Assembly (NCBI RefSeq): GCF_019655055.1
Contig: NZ_BPFA01000021.1
Location: forward strand, 19,002-83,001
Source of the DNA: Shewanella sp. MBTL60-112-B2
Lineage (GTDB): Bacteria; Pseudomonadota; Gammaproteobacteria; Enterobacterales; Shewanellaceae
Reading direction: 5' to 3'
DNA: 64,000 nt
In this document: positions 30,826 to 39,392 of the stretch, piece by piece
Layout: the number at the start of each line of letters is the position of its first letter
How positions within the stretch are numbered: position 1 is the first letter of the stretch
Position numbers and translations under genes: made by a program
Notes under the pieces: model-generated
What the model saw: the letters and a program-made list of their open reading frames with translations, nothing else
What the model was told of the DNA's origin: nothing
The model's database searches: none

Positions 30826-33426
30826 ATGGCTAAACTCAATACACAGTATGCAAAATTAACCGACTGGCGCTCAAATTTACCGATGCAGTTTATGTTGGTT
30901 CAACTGATCGTCGCCGCTATTATCATTATTACCAGCGTATGGTTTCTTAAAACGATTGAAACTGAGCGTTTGATTGATAATCAAGAGTTTTTGAGTATCA
31001 ATCAGGGGAAAACCATCGTCGCTAAGCTGCAGCAAAAAACCAACAAAATTGAAAACCTCGCAGTATCAATGGGTGCCTTAGGCGAGCTGTATCAACACAA
31101 CCCTGAGCAGTTAAAAACCGCAATACCCGCGCTATTAGAGCAACCTGGACAACAAGAAGTCATACTAGGCGGTGGTATTTGGCCAGAACCGTTTTTATTT
31201 AACCCTAACAATGAAAAAGACAGTTACTTTTGGGCACGCAACTTTGCCAACGAGCTAATAGCAGTCAACGACTATAACGCAGCAAGTATACAGCCCTACT
31301 ACCTTGAAAATTGGTATGTTCCAGCAAAGTTTTACCCTAGAGATACGACCTATTGGTCTAAGTCTTATATTGACCCTTTTACCCAAAAGGCAATGCTGAC
31401 AGCATCCGTTCCTATGTGGCAACAACATGAGTTTATCGGCGTCTCCACGGTAGATGTTGCGCTATCGAGTCTAGATAATTTTTTTAACACCGCGACTCCG
31501 AGTCAAGGCGGCTATGTGTTCGCGCTTGACCAACAAAACCGTTTATTATCCTATCCGGATCTTGACAATAACGACAGCATCGATGAGCAGGCACTGTTTC
31601 AAGCATTCAGTACATTTACCCAAAAGCATCCCTCTTTTTTACCTCTTCATAAGACTATCAAGCAGATTGATACCGAGTTTATTCAGCGAGCGAATCTAAA
31701 TAAGGCTTATGAAGAAACACAGCTAGCCAATGTCGTTCAAAATGTCCCAAAAAACCAACGTGCTAAGCTTGTGGCATTGATAAATCAAAATGCTAATAAC
31801 AAACTCCAGCAGGTAGAACTTGTGGCAAGCCTTCAACTTGATAGCGACCCACGGCTCAAGGAGCCCGTCATTGTCACCGTGTTCTTAATGCCGGGAACTT
31901 ACTGGAAGATTGTCTTAGTAACCCCTATTTCTAGCATCGCCTATAACGCTGAGTCATTAGCCAGCTCTGTTGGGATCTACTTAGTCAGTATACAAATATT
32001 TGCACTTATCCTGCTTTTCATCGTGCAAAATAAATTATTTATCACACCGATTAGCCGTATGGTTCGCGCTTTAAATGACTCAAACCCCGCAAAAATTGAG
32101 CTTGAAGCGACAACACGAAATGATGAAATTGGTATGCTCGCCAAGGCTTTTAGTTCTCGGACTCGACAGTTAGAAATTGCACTTGCTAGCTTAGATGCCA
32201 CTAACCTTGCATTAGAGCAGCAATTAGATGTGCAACAACAATCTAAAAGTGAGTTAGAAGAGAAAAAAGAGCAGCTAAACTCAGTACTCAACTCTGCGCA
32301 TAACTTAATTTTCATTAAGAATACCAAAGGTGAATTTACCTTAGTCAACGACCAGTTCTGCAATGTGCTGTCGCTTGAGCGTGGCAAGATTTTAGGAGTA
32401 AAGGATCACCTGATAATGCCTAAAGAAATAGCCAAGGTTAATCAGCAAAAAGATCTGATCGTGTTCAATGAACAGCTTGAACTGAGTTACGAGCAAAGTT
32501 TCCCACTTGACGGTAAACAACATATCTACCTCGTCACTAAGTTCCCTATTTTCAATGAGAAAAAACAGCTAACTTCAGTAGGTACAATTGCATTTGATAT
32601 CAGTGCCAGCAAGGAGATTGAACTAAAGAAACGGGCCCAATTTGAGATCCTTAGGCAGGAAAAATCGGATAACATTCGCTTCATTGAAAAACTTGAGCTA
32701 ACTAATAAACGCTTACAGAGTGAGAGTCAGCAAGCTAAGTTTGAGAATAATCGTCAACATAACTTCGAGAGAGTAAAACTTGAAAATCAAACCCTATACC
32801 CTTCTCTTGTCTCAAGTATTGTAAAACCCATATTCAGAAAACAAGACGAATTAGCGGCCAGTGCCTACAGGTTGGCAAATAACGAAATTAATGTGGCAGA
32901 TTTTAACAACAAACTTGACGAACAAACTGCACGATTAAGACATCTTGAATATCTTTTTTCTGCTCAAGATTATATCGCTAAGCCTATAGACTTAGTCTCG
33001 CTGCTTGAACATATTGTCGCGTTGTTACAACCCAAATTAGTTGAAAAGAATATTGCTCTAGAAATCGATAGCGAAAACAGGCTAATTGTCGAGGGCGTCC
33101 ATTGGCATTTTCTACTCATTTTCTATCGAGCTATCAGCAACACCATTACCGATGCGTTTTATCAGCAAGGTACGACTCAGAATATGAAGATCGTGCTAAG
33201 CAAAGATAATCAGCAGATAATGATGACGATATATGACAATGGAAAAGGCTTTGAGGAGGCGCAACTAGCAGAGCTGCAGAAGGCGCTTGATCACGCAGAA
33301 GTCAAAGGGACACTATCGGCACTATCGGTTTGGTTAAAGAGTGAGTTTAACGGCAAAATTAACGTGACACCTTTACCAACAGAGTCGGGATTTAATACTT
33401 TGGTAAGCTACAGCTTATCTACTTAA
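30826..33426 (+). CDS. Membrane sensor protein with Cache, HAMP, PAS and degenerate kinase ATPase domain
   Basis: A protein of 866 residues with this order: membrane segment (about 20-41), periplasmic double Cache-like domain (about 45-375; VILGGGIWPEPF, TYWSKSYIDPFTQKAMLTASVP and GVSTVDVALSSL), second membrane segment (about 377-399), HAMP (400-455), coiled coil, PAS (483-605; NLIFIKNTKGEFTLVND), another coiled coil, and a C-terminal HATPase-like domain (721-866). The ATPase part has a recognisable G1 box DNGKG (804-808) and a weak N box (AISNTITDAF), but the G2 box is not recognisable and the usual H-box with HE-RTPL is absent; the only His in the right area is H645 in RQHNFER. So it may sense a small molecule yet lack normal kinase activity. 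No response regulator is adjacent. Confidence 0.82.
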   Translation: MAKLNTQYAKLTDWRSNLPMQFMLVQLIVAAIIIITSVWFLKTIETERLIDNQEFLSINQGKTIVAKLQQKTNKIENLAVSMGALGELYQHNPEQLKTAIPALLEQPGQQEVILGGGIWPEPFLFNPNNEKDSYFWARNFANELIAVNDYNAASIQPYYLENWYVPAKFYPRDTTYWSKSYIDPFTQKAMLTASVPMWQQHEFIGVSTVDVALSSLDNFFNTATPSQGGYVFALDQQNRLLSYPDLDNNDSIDEQALFQAFSTFTQKHPSFLPLHKTIKQIDTEFIQRANLNKAYEETQLANVVQNVPKNQRAKLVALINQNANNKLQQVELVASLQLDSDPRLKEPVIVTVFLMPGTYWKIVLVTPISSIAYNAESLASSVGIYLVSIQIFALILLFIVQNKLFITPISRMVRALNDSNPAKIELEATTRNDEIGMLAKAFSSRTRQLEIALASLDATNLALEQQLDVQQQSKSELEEKKEQLNSVLNSAHNLIFIKNTKGEFTLVNDQFCNVLSLERGKILGVKDHLIMPKEIAKVNQQKDLIVFNEQLELSYEQSFPLDGKQHIYLVTKFPIFNEKKQLTSVGTIAFDISASKEIELKKRAQFEILRQEKSDNIRFIEKLELTNKRLQSESQQAKFENNRQHNFERVKLENQTLYPSLVSSIVKPIFRKQDELAASAYRLANNEINVADFNNKLDEQTARLRHLEYLFSAQDYIAKPIDLVSLLEHIVALLQPKLVEKNIALEIDSENRLIVEGVHWHFLLIFYRAISNTITDAFYQQGTTQNMKIVLSKDNQQIMMTIYDNGKGFEEAQLAELQKALDHAEVKGTLSALSVWLKSEFNGKINVTPLPTESGFNTLVSYSLST

Positions 33427-33509
33427 TGACACGAAAAGACACCTTAAGCACAGCACTCAGTGTGCAGGTGTCTTTTCTAGCGAGCTATTTATTGACGTAA
33501 GCGACGCAC

Positions 33510-34385
33510 CTAAAGCGACACATCGACAATATAGTGTCCCTGTAGCCAGTTACGGCCAATTAATAATTTATAAGACATTTTACTTCTGTCTCTTAGGTTA
33601 ACCTTCACTTTATATTCTTGACCAAGCTGACCAATTTTGAGCTCAACCATATAGCGGATCTCACTTCCTTGTGCGTTTCGAATCAAAGAAGTCTCCACGA
33701 TGCGAGACTTAACCACATGGGACTCGCCCTTTTCATTTTCAGTGGTAAAGTGAATCACCTTACCAACATTTTTCTCCATGTCAGGATCTTCATTTTCAAT
33801 TTTAAGATCAAAAGCATGCAATGAGTTTTCTACCGCACCAGTATCGATACGGGTTTTAAACACTAACCCTGATTCTACGATACTAATCGGTGCCGTCGGA
33901 CCAATTCGCTTCTTCTCAGACACATCGACTACATAACGATCTTTAAGCCAGTTTCGGCCGATTAACAACTTGTAGTCCATATGGCTACGGTCTCTAAGGT
34001 TAACTCTTACTTTACGCTCTTTGCCCTTAAAACCAACATCGAGGTCGACCATGTAGCGAGTCTCAGTCCCTTGAGAATTACTGACTGTTGAAGTCTTAAC
34101 TATCTTAGCTTTTAATCGCTTTTTCTCACCAATATTATTCTCGGTTGTAAAAGAAACCATCTTGCCAATGTTATCTTTCATCTTCTTTGCGCTACCACCT
34201 TCAACTTCTATGTCATAGGCATGCAGCGAAGTATTAACTGCTCCGGTGTCGATGCGCGCAACATAAGAAAGACCAGCATGGGCCACAGACATTTTGGCGG
34301 TAGAGCCGATGACAGCTTTCTCATTTGCTGTCACAGACAAAGACGACGTCAGTAGTAATAAACACAATCCTACTTTTTTAAGCAT
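33510..34385 (-). CDS. Exported protein with two retropepsin-like (PF05618-type) domains
   Basis: A signal peptide (1-20, ending SVTA) is followed by two similar domains of about 130 residues each. Each has an Asp in RIDTGAxxxSLHA (D46 and D181), an FTTEN segment, a TRYMV/IRYMV strand, a VNLRDRSxMxYKLLIGRNWL segment and a VDVS ending. This is the family named 'ATP-dependent zinc protease' in databases (PF05618), whose fold is aspartic-protease-like. Proteolysis is not shown; usually single-domain members are seen. Transcription is toward the sensor gene, and it has no operon partner. Confidence 0.82.
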   Translation of the reverse strand: MLKKVGLCLLLLTSSLSVTANEKAVIGSTAKMSVAHAGLSYVARIDTGAVNTSLHAYDIEVEGGSAKKMKDNIGKMVSFTTENNIGEKKRLKAKIVKTSTVSNSQGTETRYMVDLDVGFKGKERKVRVNLRDRSHMDYKLLIGRNWLKDRYVVDVSEKKRIGPTAPISIVESGLVFKTRIDTGAVENSLHAFDLKIENEDPDMEKNVGKVIHFTTENEKGESHVVKSRIVETSLIRNAQGSEIRYMVELKIGQLGQEYKVKVNLRDRSKMSYKLLIGRNWLQGHYIVDVSL

Positions 34386-34530
34386 CGTGATTCCTTAAAT
34401 GGTTAATATAGACTTACTTGGCTTTATGATAGCAAGAAATAAAGCTGATTGAAGAGGTAGGCACTATTACACAGCAAAGCTGTATGAATACTGGCACTTT
34501 AGCAAAAAATACTAGGTTTATTGATTAATA

Positions 34531-34827
34531 TTAATAAATAAACTGAAATATAAACAAGCTAAACAAGGCCGATGTACAGGTGCAATGGCAGGCATGCCAT
34601 TTTCGATTAAAACTGGTGTTAAACAATCTTAAATGCCGATAAAACTGCACAGCCAACCAGACTAAGACAAAGGGAACAAATGGCAAAGACACCACTAGGG
34701 GAAAAAAGCCCCAGCCAAGATCAAACGCATTTTCACTGAACAGTCTCAGAAAAAACCAAAACACGAGTAAACAGGCATATACAAACATATGCTGTCTATT
34801 CATGGATTTTCTTATATTACTCAGCAT
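34531..34827 (-). CDS. Small hypothetical membrane protein
   Basis: A 98-residue frame with a basic N-terminus and two clear membrane segments (FVYACLLVFWFFLRLF and a longer one containing FFPLVVSLPFVPFVLVWLAV). The start ATG at 34827 has GGGAG six bases upstream, which supports it over an ATG at 34842. The last 30 residues are Cys- and Phe-rich and look less protein-like, so a frameshifted or decayed end is possible. No family recognised. Confidence 0.5.
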   Translation of the reverse strand: MLSNIRKSMNRQHMFVYACLLVFWFFLRLFSENAFDLGWGFFPLVVSLPFVPFVLVWLAVQFYRHLRLFNTSFNRKWHACHCTCTSALFSLFIFQFIY

Positions 34828-34926
34828 ACAGCTCTCCCACATAGATACTGCAACATTAGGCCTTTAGCCCAAGAGCAACAAGCAGATAGCGAAAGAGAAC
34901 TGTAACTAAATATAAAATGCTTAAAA

Positions 34927-35280
34927 TCATTCAGCGGTTAATCTAGCAATTTCTTGGTCGAACAAGTTCTTAATCAAACAGGAAAACTCGCAAATAAACC
35001 GAGTTTGTTCCGCGTTAGCCTTATGGCTAGCGACTCGCGCCAAGATCTCCTCAAGATCGTAAACAATTGCATCGACCTCTCGGATCACTAGGTTTCTCTG
35101 GGAGAAAGTCAGTGAAGGGTTTTGGCCACAAACCATGATGATTTGAGCAGCAAGTTGTTCTTCAAACAGCTCCATCACAGTTTCATCACAGGCGTTATGT
35201 TGCTGTGAGTTTTCAAATATTCCTAAGTGCTCAGTTAAATACTGGATCAGGTGCACATATCCGTCTTTATCGGTAACCAT
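34927..35280 (-). CDS. DUF3802-like conserved protein
   Basis: Hydrophilic, helix-rich protein of 117 residues, without signal peptide. The start MVTDKDGYVHLIQYLTEHLG and the internal ETVMELFEEQLAAQIIMVC resemble a family of unknown function, DUF3802, which I associate with Shewanella and Vibrio; this is from memory. I chose the ATG at 35280 with GAG upstream rather than an upstream ATG at 35310. No operon partner. Confidence 0.7.
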   Translation of the reverse strand: MVTDKDGYVHLIQYLTEHLGIFENSQQHNACDETVMELFEEQLAAQIIMVCGQNPSLTFSQRNLVIREVDAIVYDLEEILARVASHKANAEQTRFICEFSCLIKNLFDQEIARLTAE

Positions 35281-35395
35281 ACTCAACTCAAAATACACAA
35301 ATCTAAACACTCTGAGGGTTTTCTCTATAGTGTAAGATGCGTAACCATTTTATTATTTATGTTCTAAGCAGGATACTATCTGAGTTTCTTTCTAA

Positions 35396-35557
35396 ATGAA
35401 ATCCTCCCAATTTGAACCGCGTCACTTTTACTATGGCTCGCGCAATGCTCAACACGTTGTTCAGCCCCTAGTCGCGAAACCTGCTTCATTAAAGCATCAA
35501 AAAATCAAAGCCTGTGCCCGCTTAGGATTAGGTAAATATTATTCCCCCCTCCTCTAA
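35396..35557 (+). CDS. Candidate small protein, 53 residues
   Basis: An open frame beginning ATG and ending TAA in an otherwise gene-free gap. It is basic and reads like a protein (FEPRHFYYGSRNAQHVV, LKHQKIKACARLGLGKYYSPLL) rather than a low-complexity shadow. The ribosome binding site is weak. No family recognised; its reality needs comparison across related genomes. Confidence 0.4.
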   Translation: MKSSQFEPRHFYYGSRNAQHVVQPLVAKPASLKHQKIKACARLGLGKYYSPLL

Positions 35558-35634
35558 TATCGAGTGCTGATAGCAAGTACTCGCTACTAAGCCTATGTAA
35601 TAAAAGTTAAACGCAAACCATGGTAACCACTAAC

Positions 35635-35677
35635 AAAAAGGCCGTATCGTCGGTTTACAGACGGTACAGCCTTTTTG
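35635..35677 (-). terminator. Terminator of the yceI-type gene
   Basis: AAAAAGGCxGTAxCGTC and GACGxTACxGCCTTTTT pair around a seven- or eight-base loop, with T on the minus strand. It lies 26 bases beyond the stop codon of the YceI gene and could also end the small frame at 35396-35557. Confidence 0.8.
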
Positions 35678-35702
35678 CAATCACGCTAAACGCGTTTTGT
35701 CA

Positions 35703-36278
35703 CTATTGTTTTAGATTCAGCATAAAAGAGACTGGCACAGCTTTACTTATTGCAGATAATCCAGCAACTTCGCGCAGTTTTTCAACTCCTGCTGTCAGGC
35801 CAAAACTGCTAGCATTCACTATGACAGGTGCCACACTAGCAACCAGTATATGAGAATCTGAGAGCTTAGCGATACTCACAGTAAAAGCCATCTTCTGCTT
35901 GTTACCATGTAGCGCTACCTCAGCATCAATTGTAGCTACCGTTACCGAACCTATGGCTAAACTTGCAAGCAACTTAGGGTCAACTTGGGCTTTTAAAGTC
36001 AGTTGCGGATATTTATCCACTTCAAACAGTAGAGAATCCATACGTTCATCACGAATGTCGATATTTGTTGCCACGCTTGCCAAAGCAATCAAAAAATCAA
36101 ACTGCCCTTTATCATTCAAGGTTCCTGCAACAGATTTAAAATGATGAACCTCAGCAATATCTCCCTTTTTAATGGATATAAAGTTTACATTTGAGCTGTC
36201 GTTTTCAACAGTCCAGGTGCCTGCTGAAGCCACCAGCGACAAAGGCAGTAATAATATGCCTATGATTATACTTTTCAT
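35703..36278 (-). CDS. YceI-family periplasmic protein
   Basis: Lipocalin-like protein of the YceI family, which binds isoprenoid-type lipids in characterised members. Signal peptide about 1-20 (IIIGILLLPLSLVASA). The family features WTVENDSSNVNFISIKKGDIAEVHHF, RDERMDSLLFEVDKYPQLTL and the C-terminal VPVSFMLNLKQ are present. I chose the ATG at 36278 with AGAGGA seven bases upstream; the GTG at 36284 is too close to that site. The length of 191 residues is normal. Monocistronic, with its own terminator. Confidence 0.88.
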   Translation of the reverse strand: MKSIIIGILLLPLSLVASAGTWTVENDSSNVNFISIKKGDIAEVHHFKSVAGTLNDKGQFDFLIALASVATNIDIRDERMDSLLFEVDKYPQLTLKAQVDPKLLASLAIGSVTVATIDAEVALHGNKQKMAFTVSIAKLSDSHILVASVAPVIVNASSFGLTAGVEKLREVAGLSAISKAVPVSFMLNLKQ

Positions 36279-36437
36279 TTTCACATCCTCTTGAAATTTA
36301 GTGATTCACCTTGAAAGTTAAGCTTAACCTAATTCAATCATTTTCCATTCTCAAGCGCTTATTTTTAAACCGTATTTATATAACGATTATTTATACCTAT
36401 ATTCACTCTTTATATTAGAATGGATTGCCAGAAGCAC

Positions 36438-36463
36438 AAAAGCCGCAAACAATGCGGCTTTTC
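36438..36463 (-). terminator. pdxH terminator
   Basis: AAAAGCCGCA and TGCGGCTTTT pair around a short loop, ten to fifteen bases beyond the pdxH stop on the minus strand. Confidence 0.85.
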
Positions 36464-36475
36464 GAATCACTATGG

Positions 36476-37114
36476 TTATGGGGCTAAACGACTGTGCTCC
36501 CAGCTATCTTCGGTCTTGGTATAAATAAACCTGTCATGTAAACGATGCTCCCCTCCTTGCCAGAACTCAATACTTTTTGGCCTAACCAGATACCCCCCCC
36601 AAAATTTAGGTAAAGGCACGTCACCTTTAGAGAACTTAGCTTTCATCTCGACAAATTTACTCTCAAGCGCTTTTCTTGCACTAATAGGGCTCGATTGTTT
36701 AGACACCCAAGCGGCAATTTGGCTCTCTTTAGGGCGGCTCATAAAGTACTTAAGCACCTCAGTTTTAGACAGCGGCTCCGCAACACCAGTAACGGCAACC
36801 TGCTTATCTAAACTGTGCCAAGGGAATAGAATGCTAACCTGTGCATTATTCGCTATATGCTGAGCCTTACGACTCTCTAGATTAGTAAAAAATACAAACC
36901 CATCGTTATCAAAACGCTTGAGTAATACAATTCTTTGAAAAGGTTGCCCATTCTCATCAACTGTCGCTACCGACATTGCCGTTGGATCTTTGATGTCAGA
37001 ATCACGTATGACTTCCAACCACGCATTAAACAGGTCCATAGGTTCACTAGGCACCTCTTCATTGTGTAATTCACCTAATGTGTATTCGCGTCTGATACCA
37101 CTGATCTCTGACAT
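36476..37114 (-). CDS. pdxH: Pyridoxamine 5'-phosphate oxidase
   Basis: FMN enzyme that makes pyridoxal 5'-phosphate from the pyridoxine or pyridoxamine phosphates. Conserved segments are [66 protein letters not shown] and the C-terminal [13 protein letters not shown]. The 212-residue length is normal. PLP made here is the cofactor of the nearby arginine decarboxylase, though this is probably coincidence. Flanked by terminators on both sides. Confidence 0.96.
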   Translation of the reverse strand: MSEISGIRREYTLGELHNEEVPSEPMDLFNAWLEVIRDSDIKDPTAMSVATVDENGQPFQRIVLLKRFDNDGFVFFTNLESRKAQHIANNAQVSILFPWHSLDKQVAVTGVAEPLSKTEVLKYFMSRPKESQIAAWVSKQSSPISARKALESKFVEMKAKFSKGDVPLPKFWGGYLVRPKSIEFWQGGEHRLHDRFIYTKTEDSWEHSRLAP

Positions 37115-37135
37115 GTTAAAATCCTTTCAAAACAC

Positions 37136-37169
37136 ATAAAAAAAGAAGCGCTCATTGAGCGCTTCTTTA
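37136..37169 (-). terminator. speB terminator
   Basis: AAAAGAAGCGCTCA and TGAGCGCTTCTTT pair around a two- to four-base loop on the minus strand, about 90 bases after the speB stop. Confidence 0.85.
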
Positions 37170-37255
37170 ATCATAACAATCTTAGCCGTTTGGCGGGAGC
37201 CTTTTAATAAACTCCCTAACTAGATATTTTCATCTAACATGTTAGCTAGGATAAT

Positions 37256-38185
37256 TTATTTGATCTTACCGTTAGACTCAGCCCAAACATGCAACATCTC
37301 TAGGCCTAAAGTCGCACCAGCTAAAGCAGTGATCTCAGCGCTGTCGTAAGCAGGAGCCACTTCAACCACGTCCATGCCCACAATCTTCATGCCTTTTAGA
37401 CCACGAATAATTTTCATCGCCTTGTCACTAGTCAGGCCGCCACAAACTGGGGTACCAGTGCCTGGTGCAAAAGCTGGGTCTAAACAGTCAATATCGAAAG
37501 TCACGTATAGTGGCATGTCGCCAACACGCTCACGAATTTGTACAACAATCTCATCTGCAGTCATTTCATTAGCTGCTGCAGCATCGATAACTTCGAAAAG
37601 ATGATTAGCAGTATCATACTCGGTACGAATACCGACTTGAATTGAGTTCTCTGCAGCGATAATCCCCTCAATTGGCGCATGATAGAACATAGTGCCATGA
37701 TCATACTTGCTACCTTGGCTATAAGTGTCGGTATGTGCATCAAAGTGCAATAACGCCATCTTACCGTGCTTCTTATAATGAGCACGTAACAGAGGCAAAG
37801 TCACAAAGTGATCGCCACCAAAACTTAGCATAGCTTTATCAGATTCTAAGATTTTTGTCGCGAAGTCCTCAACTCGCTGAGTAAAGTCAGCTGAATCACC
37901 ACAGTTATAAACTAGGTCACCCGCATCAACGATTTTAACGTGCTCACTAAGTTTAAACTGGTAAGGCCAGCGAGTTTCTTCCCAAGCCAAGTTAACTGAA
38001 GCATTTCGAATTGCACCAGGCCCCATACGTCCGCCAGAACGACCCGTTGTAGCCATATCAAAAGGTAAGCCTAACACTACAACATCCGCATCGCCTTCTA
38101 ATGGTTTGAAGTCTAACGGCTGTCTTAAGTAACCAAATGCATTTGAATAAAGCGAATAATCAGGCTTATCTGCAATAGTGGTCAT
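37256..38185 (-). CDS. speB: Agmatinase
   Basis: Binuclear manganese ureohydrolase converting agmatine to putrescine and urea. Metal-ligand motifs are [23 protein letters not shown] and [32 protein letters not shown] supplies the substrate loop. The 309-residue length is normal. It starts 24 bases after the AdoMet decarboxylase gene on the same strand, forming an operon in which the first product feeds putrescine and the other the aminopropyl donor for spermidine-type polyamines. Confidence 0.95.
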   Translation of the reverse strand: MTTIADKPDYSLYSNAFGYLRQPLDFKPLEGDADVVVLGLPFDMATTGRSGGRMGPGAIRNASVNLAWEETRWPYQFKLSEHVKIVDAGDLVYNCGDSADFTQRVEDFATKILESDKAMLSFGGDHFVTLPLLRAHYKKHGKMALLHFDAHTDTYSQGSKYDHGTMFYHAPIEGIIAAENSIQVGIRTEYDTANHLFEVIDAAAANEMTADEIVVQIRERVGDMPLYVTFDIDCLDPAFAPGTGTPVCGGLTSDKAMKIIRGLKGMKIVGMDVVEVAPAYDSAEITALAGATLGLEMLHVWAESNGKIK

Positions 38186-38209
38186 AAATACTCCATAAAA
38201 TGTCTAGAG

Positions 38210-39130
38210 TCACAATACTTCAGCGCACAGGATTTCACTGTCAGCTTGTATATAGTGATTGTAATTAAATTCATTAAGCTGATTTAACTGTAGAACACAA
38301 CTCGCTAGCCTTCGATGCGAAGGAAAGTCTTGGTTGTGGATCTGCATATTCATCCCAATGATGTCCCAACTGCTGGGGTTCAATATTTTCAACAGTTCAG
38401 AGAAAATATTGAACGGATATTGCGAAAAATTCAAGTTTGTTTCAATACTCACATAAGAGCTTCGCTCTTGAGGTGTGATATGTATGGTTATAAACCTATC
38501 TTCAAACAGGCCATTGACTGAATAACCGCATGGTTTAAATAGGTGATCATCAAACTGAAACTGAGGTAATAACCACTCTAGTTGCAATAAACTGCGGATC
38601 TGTGCACTCGATTGTTTATCGCTACGCAAATACTCAGCCGCTTCACCTTTGATGTGATACATCAACAAACTCGCACCACTGTTACTATCTTGGTTTGCTT
38701 GACTACAAAATAGATAATGGTGGTGGTTATCTAAATGCCCTACTCGATATGCAATGCCAGGAATATGAGCTTTAAGTTGCTCTATATCATCCTCAAAACG
38801 GCTTGCTTGGAGATGGGATAAAAACTCACTCTTACGTTGATAACTTAAACTTGAGATACACCTTGTACCAAGCTGTTCAATCAGGTAAATCACCGCATCG
38901 ACTAAGCGCGTATTGCCACATGTGATTAATAGAAGTTTATGTTCCCAAACAAATAAACTCGATTCGCTCAGCACATATGCATCGCAATGTTGATTTGAAA
39001 GTACCGATAAGATCTCCGCTCCGGCCTCTGCAAGTGCTTGCTGCCAAAAGTCGTTCGGTAAAGATCGTAATGAAACAGTACTACGACTCATGTGTAGCTC
39101 TATTTTCTTCTCCGACCCTTCAAAAAACAT
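38210..39130 (-). CDS. speD: S-adenosylmethionine decarboxylase proenzyme, eukaryotic-type class
   Basis: Pyruvoyl enzyme that makes decarboxylated AdoMet. It resembles the long eukaryotic AdoMetDC, not the short Escherichia coli SpeD. FFEGSEKKIEL holds the equivalents of human E8, E11 and E15; YVLSESS is the self-cleavage site, with S57 giving the pyruvoyl group; LITCGNT holds the C82 equivalent (C71); PCGYSVNG the S229 equivalent (S204); TIHITP the H243 equivalent (H217); and YVSIET the E256 equivalent (E230). At Q221 the substrate-contact Glu (human E247) is replaced by Gln. The 306-residue length is slightly shorter than the human enzyme. Spermidine synthase is not in the window. Confidence 0.9.
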   Translation of the reverse strand: MFFEGSEKKIELHMSRSTVSLRSLPNDFWQQALAEAGAEILSVLSNQHCDAYVLSESSLFVWEHKLLLITCGNTRLVDAVIYLIEQLGTRCISSLSYQRKSEFLSHLQASRFEDDIEQLKAHIPGIAYRVGHLDNHHHYLFCSQANQDSNSGASLLMYHIKGEAAEYLRSDKQSSAQIRSLLQLEWLLPQFQFDDHLFKPCGYSVNGLFEDRFITIHITPQERSSYVSIETNLNFSQYPFNIFSELLKILNPSSWDIIGMNMQIHNQDFPSHRRLASCVLQLNQLNEFNYNHYIQADSEILCAEVL

Positions 39131-39288
39131 CTTATCGTAATTCCTTCAAATATCTGTCAGCAATAAAGCTCTCATCTAACGTAAGTAGTTTGAACGCAAA
39201 ACTCGCATTAAAGTTCCTTTACAAGCTTAGATGGGATCTAAGTCAAATGCATTGGATGCTGTTGTTGGTCTATGTCAGGCTTAAAACA

Positions 39289-39319
39289 AAACCAGCTTCA
39301 AGCGAACTTAAAGCTGGTT
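39289..39319 (-). terminator. speA terminator
   Basis: AACCAGCTT and AAAGCTGGTT pair around a ten-base loop; T runs follow on the minus strand. It separates speA from the speD-speB pair, so the latter probably has a separate promoter in 39131-39288. Confidence 0.75.
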
Positions 39320-39392
39320 ATGTAGCTCGAGAGCAGTTATTGGCCTTTGTAAAAATACTTAAGCTACTAACCTCACGCGACTAGGCATCCGA

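Noticed and set aside
38977..39384. Plus-strand frame of 135 codons across the speD start and the speA-speD gap
   Set aside because: It runs antisense to the conserved N-terminus of the AdoMet decarboxylase and through the speA terminator; composition is unlike a real protein.
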